Shown in pieces: positions 1 through 10,428 of a DNA stretch of 64,000 nucleotides (position 1 is its first letter; every line of letters begins with the position of its first letter). The notes below the pieces were generated by a model. The model ran no database searches and had not been told where the DNA came from. It saw only the letters and a list, made by a program, of their open reading frames with translations. A program made the position numbers and the translations under genes. Origin of the DNA: Saccharospirillum impatiens DSM 12546 (GTDB lineage: Bacteria; Pseudomonadota; Gammaproteobacteria; Pseudomonadales; Natronospirillaceae); NCBI RefSeq assembly GCF_000423605.1, contig NZ_AUIH01000002.1, positions 124,001 to 188,000 of the forward strand, written 5' to 3'.

Positions 1-1188
1 TTGCTTGCGCACGCGGGTAGTCGGTTGTTTGCCGCCCTGAAGCTGCTTCAACCCATATTGCAAAAGGCCGACGCCCGTTGCGTGTATCGGGTTGGAGACA
101 ACATCTGACAGGCCGGAAACGTTTTGCGGGTAAGCCAGTCTTACCGGCACGTGAAACACCTCCTCGGCCAATTCCACTGCACCTTCCATTTTGGCCGTGC
201 CACCGGTCAGTACTACGCCGGCTGGTATCATGTCTTCGAAGCCACTGCGGCGCAGTTCAGATTTGATCAGGTTGAACAATTCTTCGTAGCGCGGCTCAAC
301 CACTTCAGCCAATGCCTGGCGGGTCAGCTCGCGCGCACTGCGATCACCGACGCTCGGGACCTTGATGGTCTCGTGAGCACCCGCGAGCTGAGACAGCGCA
401 CAGGCGTACTTGATTTTGATCTCTTCGGCGTGTTGCGTCGGTGTCGCAAACGCCATGGCGATGTCATTGGTCACCTGGTCACCAGCGATGGGGATAACCG
501 CAGTGTGGCGAATTGCACCTTCGGTGAAAATCGCCATATCCGTGGTGCCACCGCCGATATCAACGAGACAAACACCCAGCTCCCGCTCATCATCGGTCAG
601 AACCGCCTGAGCCGAAGCCAACTGCTCCAGAATGATCTGATCGACTTCCAAACCGCAGCGGCGCACGCACTTGTCAATGTTCTGCACGGCATTCTGGGCA
701 CCGGTAACCAGATGCACTTTAGCCTCCAGGCGCACGCCACACATGCCCAGCGGTTCCTTGATGCCTTCCTGCGAATCAATGATGTATTCCTGCGGCAAGA
801 TATGCAGAATCCGCTGGTCAGCCGGGATAGCCACGGCCTGGGCGGCATCGATCACTCGCTCAAGATCGGCCTCAATCACCTCTTTTTCCTTGATCGCGAC
901 AATACCGTGGCTGTTGAGACTGCTGATGTGACTGCCAGCAATGCCTACATACACAGAGTGAATGTCGCAGCCAGACATCAGTTCAGCTTCCTCAACGGCA
1001 CGCTGAATGCTCTGAACCGTGGATTCGATGTTCACCACGACCCCTTTTTTCAAACCGCGAGACGGGTGCGACCCCAGGCCAACAATTTCAATGCCGCCTT
1101 CGGCTGTCACCGTGCCCACGATAGCGACGACCTTGGAAGTACCGATATCCAGACCGACGATCAATTTTCCCTGAAACGGCGATGTCAT
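1..1188 (-). CDS. ftsA: Cell division protein FtsA, C-terminus cut by window edge
   Basis: Actin-like ATPase that tethers FtsZ to the inner membrane and recruits later divisome proteins. The reading frame opens at ATG 1188 and stays open to base 1, giving 396 residues of a family usually about 410-420 long, so only the membrane-anchoring C-terminal helix is missing. The N-terminus reads as the phosphate-1 motif (VGLDIGTSK), and VDIGGGTTD further on is the phosphate-2 motif. GAGGTGAG, overlapping the ftsQ stop, is the ribosome binding site 5-10 nt before the ATG. It follows ftsQ by 8 nt, as in the usual ddlB-ftsQ-ftsA-ftsZ order. ftsZ should lie just beyond the left edge, which is an inference. 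Confidence 0.97.
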   Translation of the reverse strand, partial: MTSPFQGKLIVGLDIGTSKVVAIVGTVTAEGGIEIVGLGSHPSRGLKKGVVVNIESTVQSIQRAVEEAELMSGCDIHSVYVGIAGSHISSLNSHGIVAIKEKEVIEADLERVIDAAQAVAIPADQRILHILPQEYIIDSQEGIKEPLGMCGVRLEAKVHLVTGAQNAVQNIDKCVRRCGLEVDQIILEQLASAQAVLTDDERELGVCLVDIGGGTTDMAIFTEGAIRHTAVIPIAGDQVTNDIAMAFATPTQHAEEIKIKYACALSQLAGAHETIKVPSVGDRSARELTRQALAEVVEPRYEELFNLIKSELRRSGFEDMIPAGVVLTGGTAKMEGAVELAEEVFHVPVRLAYPQNVSGLSDVVSNPIHATGVGLLQYGLKQLQGGKQPTTRVRKQ

Positions 1189-1196
1189 CTCTCACC

Positions 1197-1985
1197 TCAT
1201 ACCGATGGTTCTGAAGATGCCCGGTGCCCGACGGCCAAACCGTTCGGATACCGCGCATCGATGTATTCAATGGTGCCGGGTGCTACCCCTTCTGCATTCA
1301 GTAGCACAACCACCCGACGTGTTCTTGCTAACATGTCCTTGGACCCCAGAGCGACCTCGATGCCGCTGTCCAGCGTCAGCGTCCACGCACCCCGACGGTG
1401 CATCTGAACGCCATTAAGCCGCTGACCTGCACCGGAAAAGACCCGGCTGAATTGCAGATACTGCTCCATTACCCGCTTGGCCTGAGCATCCGGCCCGCTC
1501 AATTCGGCCAATATCAACTCGGCTACCGGACGACTCAAAGGTTCGCCGTCGCTGTTTAACACCTGATCTCCATTCCAGCGAGCAACCGGCTCATGTTCGG
1601 TCACTGCCAGTTGCAACCGGTCTGGCCAGGCCTTGGTAACGCTCACCTCAGCGACCCAGGGCAATTGTGCCAGCCGCTGCTGCACGTCACCCGGTGCAAT
1701 GGTCAGTAAACTGCGCCCGCGATAGGCTTCCATCGCGCTATCGAGACGGGCGCGGTCTTCGTATACCAACAATTCATTGACGTCCCAGGTAGTCACAGCC
1801 ATGGGGCGCCAGTCCCACGACAAGTCCTGCTTTGCGACCCATTGCCCTGCAACGACCAATGTCGCAACAACCAAAACCCCACCCAGCGTCCGCACAGTAA
1901 TGCGCATGGCGCGCCGCCAGTTGCGGGGCGGTTTGCTGGGCTTGCGCGGGACAGCGCCCTGGCCGCGTCGCTTATGTTCAGTCAC
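1197..1985 (-). CDS. ftsQ: Cell division protein FtsQ
   Basis: Bitopic inner-membrane divisome protein that links FtsA/FtsK to the FtsB-FtsL pair. 262 aa: a basic cytoplasmic tail (about 1-28), one membrane helix (about 30-50), then a periplasmic POTRA domain with the typical LPWVAEVSVTKAWPDRLQL run, followed by the FtsQ-specific domain. The start is GTG at 1985. It overlaps the ddlB stop as GTGA and has a GGAG ribosome binding site 8 nt upstream, inside ddlB. It lies directly between ddlB and ftsA in one coupled operon. Confidence 0.96.
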   Translation of the reverse strand: MTEHKRRGQGAVPRKPSKPPRNWRRAMRITVRTLGGVLVVATLVVAGQWVAKQDLSWDWRPMAVTTWDVNELLVYEDRARLDSAMEAYRGRSLLTIAPGDVQQRLAQLPWVAEVSVTKAWPDRLQLAVTEHEPVARWNGDQVLNSDGEPLSRPVAELILAELSGPDAQAKRVMEQYLQFSRVFSGAGQRLNGVQMHRRGAWTLTLDSGIEVALGSKDMLARTRRVVVLLNAEGVAPGTIEYIDARYPNGLAVGHRASSEPSV

Positions 1986-2941
1986 GCCCGCTGCTCCGGC
2001 ACGGTGGCCAGAATCCGGTGCATCAGTTCTGGCAACGGCCAGCCGTGAGCCACAGAGGCTTTTGGCACCAGGCTGTGATCGGTCATACCGGGAATGGTGT
2101 TCACTTCCAGTACAAAGGGCTGACCCGCCGCGTCCATCATCACATCAACCCGGCCCCATCCCTGGCAGCCCAGCGCCTGAAACGCCTTGATCGACAGCGC
2201 TTTTACCTCGGTTTCCATGGCTGCGGACAAACCTGAAGGCAATGAATAGTGGGTATCATCAGCGATGTATTTGGCGTTGTAGTCGTAAAATCCGGACGCG
2301 GGCTGCAAGCCAATTACCGGTAACGCCTGCTCACCGATCACTGCAACGGTATACTCTTTGCCCATCACGAACTGCTCAATCATGACCTCGGTATCAAACT
2401 GAAACGCCAGTGCACAGGCTTCGCCCAGCCCTGTTGCGTCATCGACACGGCTCATGCCAATGCTTGATCCTTCGTGAACCGGCTTGACCATAACCGGATA
2501 TTCAAGTTGATTGGCCAGGGCCGAGCATTCTTCAGCCGAGCGCACTACAGCAAACGGAGGTGTCGCAATCTGGCTAGCTCCGAATACCCACTTGCTGCGC
2601 AATTTATCCATCGCCAGGGCTGAGGCCAACACACCACTGCCGACGTAGGGCAAGCCCAGCCATTCGAGCAAGCCCTGCAAGGTGCCATCTTCACCACCCC
2701 GCCCGTGCAGCACCGGGAAAACAAGATCCAGTTCGGTCGATTGCAACCAGTTGATCAAAGTTGCCCGACTCATCACATCGTGTTCGGCCACCTGATAACC
2801 CGCGTCTTCCAGGGCACGTATCACCGTGCGGCCACTGCCAAGCGCTACCTCACGTTCGGCTGACTGACCGCCATAGACGACACCAACGCGTGGAAAGCGC
2901 TTTAGCGTATCAGCGTGGTTATCAACAATGGCGCCGGTCAT
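1982..2941 (-). CDS. ddlB: D-alanine--D-alanine ligase
   Basis: ATP-grasp ligase that makes the D-Ala-D-Ala dipeptide used by MurF, in the cytoplasm. 319 aa, close to the usual 306-320. Visible landmarks are the N-terminal [18 protein letters not shown] substrate segment, the HGRGGEDGT loop, the [15 protein letters not shown]-grasp strand and loop, and the C-terminal [18 protein letters not shown] metal and substrate motif. The start ATG overlaps the murC stop by 4 nt (ATGA), so translation is probably coupled. Position between murC and ftsQ supports the ddlB name rather than ddlA. Confidence 0.97.
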   Translation of the reverse strand: MTGAIVDNHADTLKRFPRVGVVYGGQSAEREVALGSGRTVIRALEDAGYQVAEHDVMSRATLINWLQSTELDLVFPVLHGRGGEDGTLQGLLEWLGLPYVGSGVLASALAMDKLRSKWVFGASQIATPPFAVVRSAEECSALANQLEYPVMVKPVHEGSSIGMSRVDDATGLGEACALAFQFDTEVMIEQFVMGKEYTVAVIGEQALPVIGLQPASGFYDYNAKYIADDTHYSLPSGLSAAMETEVKALSIKAFQALGCQGWGRVDVMMDAAGQPFVLEVNTIPGMTDHSLVPKASVAHGWPLPELMHRILATVPEQRA

Positions 2942-4383
2942 GATTCAAACCCCAGTTTTGCCGCAGCAATATCAGCGGACAACGCCCCGACGTCACCCGC
3001 GCCTTGTGTTAACAAAATGTCACCGGCGCGCAGCACATCAGGCAACACGTCCAGCACTTTGTCTTTGTGTTCGATAAAAATCGGATCCACCCGGCCACGC
3101 AATCGAATACTGCGACTCAGACTGCGACCGTCGGCGCCTGCGATGGTTTCTTCTCCGGCCGGGTAAACATCCAGCAACAACAAAACATCGACCTTTGACA
3201 ACACATCGACAAAGTCTTCATACAGATCCCGGGTACGACTGAACCGGTGCGGTTGGAACATCACCACCAGTCGACGCTCGGGCCACCCCTGACGGATGGC
3301 GTCAAACGTCACTTCAAGCTCGCGCGGGTGGTGACCATAGTCGTCAACCAGCATCACTTCGCCACCAGGCACCGGGTACTCGCCCTGCAACTGGAACCGG
3401 CGTCCCACGCCCTCAAAACCGTTCAGACCCTGGCAGATCGCTTCGTCGGTCATGCCCTCGTCAGTGGCGACTGCAATCACCGCCAGGGCATTCATAACGT
3501 TGTGCATACCGGGCATGTGCAGAACAATATCCAGTGGTTCATACCCACTTGGCCGATGCACGCGAAACTCGGTGCGACCACTGATTTGGCGCACATCCAC
3601 GGCCCGGTAGTCAGCATCCGAACCGAGGCCATAGGTCACAAACTGACGCGACAATCTCGGCAATATGGACTGTATGTGCTCGTCATCGGCACAGAGCACT
3701 GCCAGTCCGTAAAACGGCAGGTTGTGCAGAAACTGGATGTAGGTGTCCTTGAGCTTCTCGAAGTCGCCGTCGTAGGTGTCCATGTGATCGGCATCGATGT
3801 TGGTGACGATCGCCGTCATCGGCTGCAGATGCAAAAAGGACGCATCACTTTCATCGGCCTCTGCCACTAGGTAGCGGCTGGTTCCCAGGCGCGCATTACT
3901 GCCGGCGCTATTCAGTTTGCCACCAATAACAAAGGTCGGATCGAAGCCACCCTGTGCCATTACCGAAGCCATCAGAGACGTTGTCGTTGTCTTGCCATGC
4001 GCGCCCGCAATGGCAATGCCATGCCGGTAGCGCATCAGTTCGGCCAGCATTTCAGCGCGGCGAACCACAGGAATGCGACGATCCAGCGCCCATTTTACTT
4101 CCGGGTTCAGCGGATTGATCGCGCTCGACACCACCACCACGTCGGCACCGGCAACATTGTTCTCATCGTGGCCGATGAACACCGTGACGCCCATGGCCGC
4201 AAGCCGGTCAGTGGTCACGCTGTTTTTGAGATCCGAACCGCTGATGTTGTAGCCCTGGTTGTGCAGCACCTCGGCAATGCCGCACATGCCGACACCACCA
4301 ATGCCGATGAAGTGAATCCGGCGAATCCGGCGCATCTCGGGAATTGGAAATTCCTGTCCGTTATTAAGATCCAGGCGCGTCAT
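2938..4383 (-). CDS. murC: UDP-N-acetylmuramate--L-alanine ligase
   Basis: Adds L-alanine to UDP-MurNAc, the first amino-acid step of the peptidoglycan stem peptide. 481 aa. A Rossmann-like UDP-binding start ([17 protein letters not shown], about 24-40) is followed by the Mur ligase P-loop GAHGKTTT (about 127-134). Further on are [12 protein letters not shown] and the C-terminal domain with DDYGHHPRE and [11 protein letters not shown]. It overlaps murG by 4 nt upstream and ddlB by 4 nt downstream. Confidence 0.98.
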   Translation of the reverse strand: MTRLDLNNGQEFPIPEMRRIRRIHFIGIGGVGMCGIAEVLHNQGYNISGSDLKNSVTTDRLAAMGVTVFIGHDENNVAGADVVVVSSAINPLNPEVKWALDRRIPVVRRAEMLAELMRYRHGIAIAGAHGKTTTTSLMASVMAQGGFDPTFVIGGKLNSAGSNARLGTSRYLVAEADESDASFLHLQPMTAIVTNIDADHMDTYDGDFEKLKDTYIQFLHNLPFYGLAVLCADDEHIQSILPRLSRQFVTYGLGSDADYRAVDVRQISGRTEFRVHRPSGYEPLDIVLHMPGMHNVMNALAVIAVATDEGMTDEAICQGLNGFEGVGRRFQLQGEYPVPGGEVMLVDDYGHHPRELEVTFDAIRQGWPERRLVVMFQPHRFSRTRDLYEDFVDVLSKVDVLLLLDVYPAGEETIAGADGRSLSRSIRLRGRVDPIFIEHKDKVLDVLPDVLRAGDILLTQGAGDVGALSADIAAAKLGFES

Positions 4384-5462
4384 GCCGCGTCCTCCACTGC
4401 CAATTCGTTAATGACCGAGACCACGCGCTGCGCCGAGTCCCGTATCCCGCAGCGCCAACTGTTCGTGGCCCGGGTCTTTAATTCTGAGCGGTGGCTGTGC
4501 CAGTAAGTGAAGCGTTCTGCCAGCCAGGCGTCGGTAAAATCGGACTGATCTATCAGCTCAGCTGCCTGTTCGTCCACCAACCACCGAGCATTACGATACT
4601 GTTGTTGATCCCGGTGCCAGGGATAGGGCACCAGAATGCTGTACGCGCCCACAGCCGCTAATTCTGAAACCGTTGACGCGCCGCTGCGGCACACCACCAA
4701 ATCGGCCCAGGCATAGGCTTTCGCCATATCGTCAATAAACTCCACCACACTGCCGTCAACACCCGCATCGTGGTAGGCCGCCAGTGTTGATTCCACCTTG
4801 TCCCGGCCTGCCTGATGCCAGAGTTCAGGGCGTACCGTTGAATTGAGGGCACCGACAGCGCCGGGCACGACCTCATTCAACGCCTGAGCACCCTGACTGC
4901 CCCCCATCACCAGCACCCGCAACCGACGGTGGCCGCCCACTCCGCGTTGCGCTGGCTCATTCAAGGCTAAAAGCGCCTGTCGGACGGGGTTACCAACCAC
5001 TTCCACATCATCACCGGAAAAAGTACCGGGAAAGGCTTGTAGAACCCGGGTCGCACGGCCGGCAAGGCGGGCATTGGTCAGGCCGGGAACGCCGTTTTGT
5101 TCGTGCAGCACCAGCGGTACACGCCGCAACAAGGCAGCGAGTCCCCCAGGGGCAGAGGCGTATCCACCGAACCCAATCACGACACTGGGCCGTAGCTGAG
5201 TCATCACGGACCAGGCTTGGATCAGGGCGCGCATCAGATTCAACGGAGCCAATACCTTGCGCAACAGGCCACCGCCCTGCCAGGCCGATACCGATAAAGC
5301 ATGAAGGTCATACCCCGCTTTGGGTACCAGCGTCATTTCCATACCCCGGCGAGCGCCCAGCCAGCTCACGGCATAACCGGCGTCCTGAAGCGCATCGGCT
5401 ACGGCCATAGCGGGAAAAATGTGGCCTCCGGTGCCACCGGCCATGATCAATACACGTTTCAT
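4380..5462 (-). CDS. murG: Lipid II synthase MurG (GlcNAc transferase)
   Basis: Peripheral inner-membrane glycosyltransferase that converts lipid I to lipid II using UDP-GlcNAc. 360 aa, normal length. Two GT-B halves are visible: the N-terminal [14 protein letters not shown] glycine-rich loop, then [11 protein letters not shown] and LHEQNGVPG, and the C-terminal [11 protein letters not shown] and [19 protein letters not shown]-binding segment. The last 50 residues are less typical than the rest but stay in frame. It overlaps ftsW and murC by 4 nt each. Confidence 0.97.
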   Translation of the reverse strand: MKRVLIMAGGTGGHIFPAMAVADALQDAGYAVSWLGARRGMEMTLVPKAGYDLHALSVSAWQGGGLLRKVLAPLNLMRALIQAWSVMTQLRPSVVIGFGGYASAPGGLAALLRRVPLVLHEQNGVPGLTNARLAGRATRVLQAFPGTFSGDDVEVVGNPVRQALLALNEPAQRGVGGHRRLRVLVMGGSQGAQALNEVVPGAVGALNSTVRPELWHQAGRDKVESTLAAYHDAGVDGSVVEFIDDMAKAYAWADLVVCRSGASTVSELAAVGAYSILVPYPWHRDQQQYRNARWLVDEQAAELIDQSDFTDAWLAERFTYWHSHRSELKTRATNSWRCGIRDSAQRVVSVINELAVEDAA

Positions 5463-6646
5463 TTGGCCTCCCTGGCGCTCATGCGCAAGGTTTCGCCATA
5501 AACTCTGTTGACCAGCGCCACCAACGCCATCGAAACCAACAGGCTGGTACCACCGGCACTGACAAATGGCAGCGTCAACCCTTTGGTTGGCAGCAAGCCG
5601 GTGTTAACGCCAACATTGATAAAAATCTGAATCGAAAACAGCATGGCGATGCCATAGCTGACAAAGGCGCCGAACAGATACCCTTTTTGCTCGGCCAGGC
5701 GGCCGATGGCAAACATCCGGTAGATCAGTGCGGTAAACAGCCCGAGGATCGTCATCACGCCGACCAAACCCAGCTCTTCACCGATAATGGCCAGAATAAA
5801 ATCGTTATGTGCTTCCGGCAGGTAAAACAGTTTTTGCATGGAGTTCCCTAGGCCAACGCCAAACCACTCACCACGTCCAAACGCAATCAGTGACTGGGTC
5901 AGCTGGTAACCACTGCCATAGACATTCTCTTCCGCCCAGGGGTCCATGAACGACAGCAAACGCTGCACCCGGTAGCTCTGCGCAAAAGCCATAAGCGTCA
6001 CAGCGCCAGCGGCGGCCAGCACAGCCAGGAAAAACTGCCCTGCTTTAACGCCCCCCAAAAACAGCATGCCCAGAATGGTTCCGATGACCACGACCACGGT
6101 GCCGAAATCTGGCTCGAGCAACAGCAGTACGACCATTACCGACATAACCAGCAAAGGCTTCACAAACCCGGACAAGCGACTGATCACTTCATCCCGGCGC
6201 CTGACCAGATAGGAGGCGACGTACAGAATCATGGCTACCTTGCCCAGCTCTGAAGGTTGAAAACCCACCGGTCCCAAATCAATCCAGCGCCAACTGCCTT
6301 TCACTTCCCGGCCAATACCGGGAATCAGCACCAACACCAGCAGCACCATAGCCAGCACCAGCAATAGCCAGCTAAAAGACTGCCAAAGCCGCAGTGGCAC
6401 GGCGCTGACCAGATAGGCCAGACCAAACCCCAATACCATGTAAATAGCGTGTCGCATCACAAAGTGGTGTGGCACCCCAAAGGTTTGCTCACTCACATCA
6501 ATAGACGCCGAGCCGATCATCACCAGGCCAATCAGTAACAACGCCATACTGGCGCCAAGCAATACCCGGTCGGGTTGCCACAATGGCTGATACGCCACGG
6601 CCAACCGGTTTGACAGAATCGGCAGTGCATTCGCCTGAGCGGTCAT
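5459..6646 (-). CDS. ftsW: Divisome SEDS glycosyltransferase FtsW
   Basis: Polytopic SEDS-family peptidoglycan glycosyltransferase that works with FtsI (PBP3) at the septum. 395 aa with about ten hydrophobic segments. Family signatures include GSWRWIDLGPVGFQPSEL, LEPDFGTVVVV, the GSGYQLTQSLIAFGRGEWFG stretch, LPEAHNDFILAIIGEELG and a C-terminal LLPTKGLTLPFVSAGGTS. It overlaps murD upstream and murG downstream by 4 nt each. Confidence 0.97.
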   Translation of the reverse strand: MTAQANALPILSNRLAVAYQPLWQPDRVLLGASMALLLIGLVMIGSASIDVSEQTFGVPHHFVMRHAIYMVLGFGLAYLVSAVPLRLWQSFSWLLLVLAMVLLVLVLIPGIGREVKGSWRWIDLGPVGFQPSELGKVAMILYVASYLVRRRDEVISRLSGFVKPLLVMSVMVVLLLLEPDFGTVVVVIGTILGMLFLGGVKAGQFFLAVLAAAGAVTLMAFAQSYRVQRLLSFMDPWAEENVYGSGYQLTQSLIAFGRGEWFGVGLGNSMQKLFYLPEAHNDFILAIIGEELGLVGVMTILGLFTALIYRMFAIGRLAEQKGYLFGAFVSYGIAMLFSIQIFINVGVNTGLLPTKGLTLPFVSAGGTSLLVSMALVALVNRVYGETLRMSAREAK

Positions 6647-7998
6647 AGGCGTGCCTCCACCCAGGACCGGAAAACGTCGCCCCGGTGCTGAAAATCCTTG
6701 AATTGATCAAAGCTCGCACAAGCAGGCGACAATAGAACGATGTCCCCCGCAATCGCTTCTGCCTCGGCTCCGCTCAGCGCCTGCTCCAGCGTATCGACAC
6801 AGTGGACACCGCTGGAACGTTCGCCAGTATCAAGCGCTGCGGCAATTTGAGCCTGATCCTGGCCAAACACCCAGGACGATTTGCAGAAACGTGCGACCGG
6901 CTCGCTCAGCGAACTGAAATCGGCTCCCTTACCCTGGCCACCAAGCAACAGCATTAGACGCCGAGGATGATCGCCACCCAGTCCTTCAACGGCGGCCAGC
7001 GTGGCACCCACATTGGTGCCCTTGGAATCGTTCACATACAGTACGCCCCTGATCGACCCGACAGGCTCACACCGGTGCGGCAAACCTTTGAACGCTCGTA
7101 GCGAAGACAGAATGGCTTCACGGTCCAGACCAATCGCCTGCGCCAATGCCATAACGGCCAACGCATTACTGCGATTATGCCGACCCGGTAACGCAACCTC
7201 ACCAGCCCGCATCCAACGCTCATGGCCACAGGTCAGCCAGGCTTCACCCTCATACTCCTGGACCCCAAACTGATTCAGGTCGGGCTTGCCCAGCCCAAAA
7301 GATGTCTGGATTACGCCGGTTGGCAGCAATGGTGATGTCAGCGCATCATCCCGGTTAAAGACGGCATGACGACAGCCGAAGTAGATCCGTTGCTTCGTTT
7401 GCTGGTAAGCGGCAAAGCTGGGGTAGCGATCCTGATGGTCTTCAGAAACATTCAACACCGTAGCCACATCGGCGCGCAGCGGCCCGACCAGCTCCAGTTG
7501 AAAACTCGATAACTCCAGAATGGCCAGCTCAACCGGCTCTTCCAGTAACGTGAGAGCCGGCTGGCCAAGGTTTCCACCGACGACATAAGACGTTCCAGAG
7601 CGGCGAGCGATATCCGCCAGCCAACTGGTGACGGTTGACTTCGCATTGGAACCGGTGATCAGCACCGTGCGCCCCTGGTGGGCCTGGCAAAACAGTTCGA
7701 TGTCACTGCTCAACCGGACACCCTTGGCCAGAGCTGCCTGAACCGCTGGCGTTGACAACGGAACACCCGGGCTCATGACCAGTACATCCACCTGGCTCAT
7801 CACCTGCGCATCGAAACCGCCCAGAGTGACCTCGATTTGCGGAAACTCGGCGCGCAGCGTATCCAGACCAGGAGGGGCTTGCCGACTATCGATCACTGAA
7901 CACAGTTTACCCTGTGCCACCAAATAACGGACACACGACAGCCCCGTAGCCCCAAGGCCCACGACCAGATAATGTGTGTCAGCTGTTATCAGTGTCAT
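6643..7998 (-). CDS. murD: UDP-N-acetylmuramoyl-L-alanine--D-glutamate ligase
   Basis: Adds D-glutamate to UDP-MurNAc-L-Ala in the cytoplasm. 451 aa. The N-terminal Rossmann fold (VVGLGATGLSCVRYL) is followed by the P-loop GSNAKST (about 116-122). The Ala in place of the more common Gly is, as I recall, also seen in pseudomonads. ELSSFQLE, LNVSEDHQDRY and the C-terminal YVNDSKGTNVGAT and GGQGKGADF motifs complete the ligase. Its start lies 1 nt from the mraY stop, and it overlaps ftsW by 4 nt. Confidence 0.97.
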   Translation of the reverse strand: MTLITADTHYLVVGLGATGLSCVRYLVAQGKLCSVIDSRQAPPGLDTLRAEFPQIEVTLGGFDAQVMSQVDVLVMSPGVPLSTPAVQAALAKGVRLSSDIELFCQAHQGRTVLITGSNAKSTVTSWLADIARRSGTSYVVGGNLGQPALTLLEEPVELAILELSSFQLELVGPLRADVATVLNVSEDHQDRYPSFAAYQQTKQRIYFGCRHAVFNRDDALTSPLLPTGVIQTSFGLGKPDLNQFGVQEYEGEAWLTCGHERWMRAGEVALPGRHNRSNALAVMALAQAIGLDREAILSSLRAFKGLPHRCEPVGSIRGVLYVNDSKGTNVGATLAAVEGLGGDHPRRLMLLLGGQGKGADFSSLSEPVARFCKSSWVFGQDQAQIAAALDTGERSSGVHCVDTLEQALSGAEAEAIAGDIVLLSPACASFDQFKDFQHRGDVFRSWVEARL

Positions 7999-7999
7999 A

Positions 8000-9085
8000 T
8001 CAGCGAATCTTCAACGTTGCCAAACCGATCAGCACCAGAATAACGGTGATGATCCAGAATCGAACAATGACCCGGGGTTCGGGCCAGCCTTTTAATTCAT
8101 AATGGTGGTGCAGCGGTGCCATTCGGAAAATGCGACGCCCCGTTAACTTGTAGGAAGCGACTTGTAAAATGACGGACACCGTCTCGGCGACAAAAACGCC
8201 ACCCATAATGAACAACACCAGTTCCTGACGAACAATCACCGCCATCACTCCCAGGCAGGCACCCAGTGCCAGCGAACCCACGTCGCCCATAAATACCTGG
8301 GCGGGGTAGGTGTTGAACCACAGGAAACCAAGCCCGGCTCCGACCAGCGAGCCGCAGATGATGATCAGTTCCCCCGCACCCGGCACATAGGGAATCTGCA
8401 GATACTCCGAATACACCGTATTGCCACCAACATAGGCCAGCACACCCAGCGCGCCCCCTACCAGCACGGTGGGCAGAATAGCCAGACCGTCCAGACCATC
8501 GGTAAGGTTGACCGCATTCGAGGTGCCTACAATGACGAAATACGCGAGCACCACAAAAAACCCACCCAATACAATGGCAATGTTTTTGAAGAACGGCACA
8601 TAGAGCGTGTTTGCCACAATGTAATCACCCGATGTCCAGAACAGGGCCAACGCACCGCCCAACCCAAATACCGACTGCCACAGGTATTTTGACCGTGCGG
8701 ACAATCCGCGACTGTTGCGTTTGACCACTTTGCGATAGTCATCGACCCAGCCGATAGCACCAAAGCCAGCGGTTACCAGCACCGTAATCCAGATATAGCG
8801 ATTGCCCAGATCCGCCCATAGCAAAGTCGACACAATGATCGACACCAGGATCAAGGCACCGCCCATGGTAGGGGTACCTGCCTTGCTTAAATGACTTTGG
8901 GGCCCATCGGTACGAACCGATTGCCCTATCTGGTACTGGCGCAATGTCCGAATCAGCCAGGGGCCCAGAATCAGCGACACGCCGAGGGCCGTCAGCACCC
9001 CAAAAATGGCTCTGAGTGTCAGGTACTGAAGCACGCCGAAGCCGGAGTGGAGCTGAATGAGGTACTGCGTCAACCAAACAAACAT
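8000..9085 (-). CDS. mraY: Phospho-N-acetylmuramoyl-pentapeptide transferase
   Basis: Integral membrane enzyme that transfers phospho-MurNAc-pentapeptide to undecaprenyl phosphate, forming lipid I. 361 aa (E. coli 360) with about ten membrane segments. Conserved motifs seen are [12 protein letters not shown], the DDYRKV acidic pair, [13 protein letters not shown] and [11 protein letters not shown], plus the [11 protein letters not shown] loop. ATG 9085 is chosen over TTG 9088: it has AAGGA 7 nt upstream and overlaps the murF stop as TGATG. Confidence 0.97.
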   Translation of the reverse strand: MFVWLTQYLIQLHSGFGVLQYLTLRAIFGVLTALGVSLILGPWLIRTLRQYQIGQSVRTDGPQSHLSKAGTPTMGGALILVSIIVSTLLWADLGNRYIWITVLVTAGFGAIGWVDDYRKVVKRNSRGLSARSKYLWQSVFGLGGALALFWTSGDYIVANTLYVPFFKNIAIVLGGFFVVLAYFVIVGTSNAVNLTDGLDGLAILPTVLVGGALGVLAYVGGNTVYSEYLQIPYVPGAGELIIICGSLVGAGLGFLWFNTYPAQVFMGDVGSLALGACLGVMAVIVRQELVLFIMGGVFVAETVSVILQVASYKLTGRRIFRMAPLHHHYELKGWPEPRVIVRFWIITVILVLIGLATLKIR

Positions 9086-10428
9086 CAAGGTTTCCTTTTC
9101 AGGGTTTCTACGACCCGTTCCATGCCGGCACTGCGCGATCCCTTGATCAGTACTGCGGTGGTTTCCGTCAATCTGGATGGCAATGCATCCAGCATTTGCG
9201 TCAACGATTCAAAAGACTGTCCGCCAAACGCTTCAGCGGTTGCGGCGGATTCCGGACCCAGAGTCCAGAGCGACTGGATTCGGCCCCGGGCATACACACC
9301 CACTTCCTGATGCAGGGCGGCACTGTCGGCTCCAAGCTCAGCCATGTCGCCCAGAATCAACAGCGTATCGGTGCCCTGTTCAGCCAACACATCGATCGCG
9401 GCTTTAACCGAAGCCGGGCTGGCGTTATAGGCATCATTAATCAGTATTCCACCGTGGGCCGACACCAGCGGTTCCAGGCGACCGGATTCGGGCTGCATCT
9501 GCGACAACCCCTCAGCGATATCAAGCGGAGATACCCCTGCCAACCAGGCAGTTGCCGCCGCCGCCGCCGCGTTCAACGCCATGTGTTTGCCAAGCATTGC
9601 CCAGGCTACCGAAATGTCACCATCGGGCAGCGACAGCGTGAACTCACTGCCGGTACCGGAGGCCTGAAACGCCAATAAGCAGACGTCTGCACGGCTGTGT
9701 TGCCCAAAACTGATAACCCGGCGATCAACCGCACGCTTCAACCAACCCTGATAACCCGGATCGTCGTGGTTCAGCACACAACCACCGTCACGTTCGGTGC
9801 CTTCAAGAATTTCGCCTTTGGCCAATCGAACCTGCTCAAGGCCGCCAAATCCATCCGAATGAGCTTCAGACGCATTTAACAACAAGCTGATGTGCGGCCG
9901 GGAAAAGCGCGTCATCCATTCAATCTCGCCCACTGCGCTGGCGCCCATTTCGAGCAGAACGCGCTGATGCTGATCACTCAACCGAAACCATGTTTTGGGC
10001 ACACCGATGTCGTTGTTAAAGTTGCCCTGCGTCGCCAGCAATCCAGGCTGCTGGCTGAATATATGCTGCAGCATAGAGCGGGTCGACGTTTTGCCGGCAC
10101 TGCCGGTAATGGCGACTACCTGCCCTTCAAAAGCAGTGCGCAACAGCCCGGCCAGTGCACCCAGTGCCTTGCGCGTATCGGCTACCACCACCTGCGGAAC
10201 CGGGCATTCGGCGACGCGGTGCTGCACAACGATGGCCGCCGCATCTTTATGAGTGGCCGTTGGCACATAGCTGTGTCCGTCAAACAAGTCGCCAACCAGA
10301 GCGACATACACATCACCGGCTGCAACCGTGCGACTATCGGTCGAAACATTCCCGACAACCCGATCCTCACCCACCAGTTGCCCCTGACAGGCAGAGGCCC
10401 ACTGGCCCAGTGTCGGATTACTCCACAT
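9085..10428 (-). CDS. murF: UDP-MurNAc-tripeptide--D-Ala-D-Ala ligase
   Basis: Adds the D-Ala-D-Ala dipeptide made by Ddl to UDP-MurNAc-tripeptide, the last cytoplasmic precursor step. 447 aa from ATG 10428, chosen because a perfect AGGAGG lies 6 nt upstream. The frame is open further upstream but that part lies inside murE. Motifs include VSTDSRTV, the P-loop [32 protein letters not shown] and [18 protein letters not shown]. It overlaps the murE end by 11 nt and mraY by 1 nt. Confidence 0.97.
   Translation of the reverse strand: MWSNPTLGQWASACQGQLVGEDRVVGNVSTDSRTVAAGDVYVALVGDLFDGHSYVPTATHKDAAAIVVQHRVAECPVPQVVVADTRKALGALAGLLRTAFEGQVVAITGSAGKTSTRSMLQHIFSQQPGLLATQGNFNNDIGVPKTWFRLSDQHQRVLLEMGASAVGEIEWMTRFSRPHISLLLNASEAHSDGFGGLEQVRLAKGEILEGTERDGGCVLNHDDPGYQGWLKRAVDRRVISFGQHSRADVCLLAFQASGTGSEFTLSLPDGDISVAWAMLGKHMALNAAAAAATAWLAGVSPLDIAEGLSQMQPESGRLEPLVSAHGGILINDAYNASPASVKAAIDVLAEQGTDTLLILGDMAELGADSAALHQEVGVYARGRIQSLWTLGPESAATAEAFGGQSFESLTQMLDALPSRLTETTAVLIKGSRSAGMERVVETLKRKP

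Noticed and set aside
4380-4560. Possible frameshift near the C-terminus of MurG
   Set aside because: The last 50 residues are less typical, but the total length is normal and the end still overlaps murC by the expected 4 nt.
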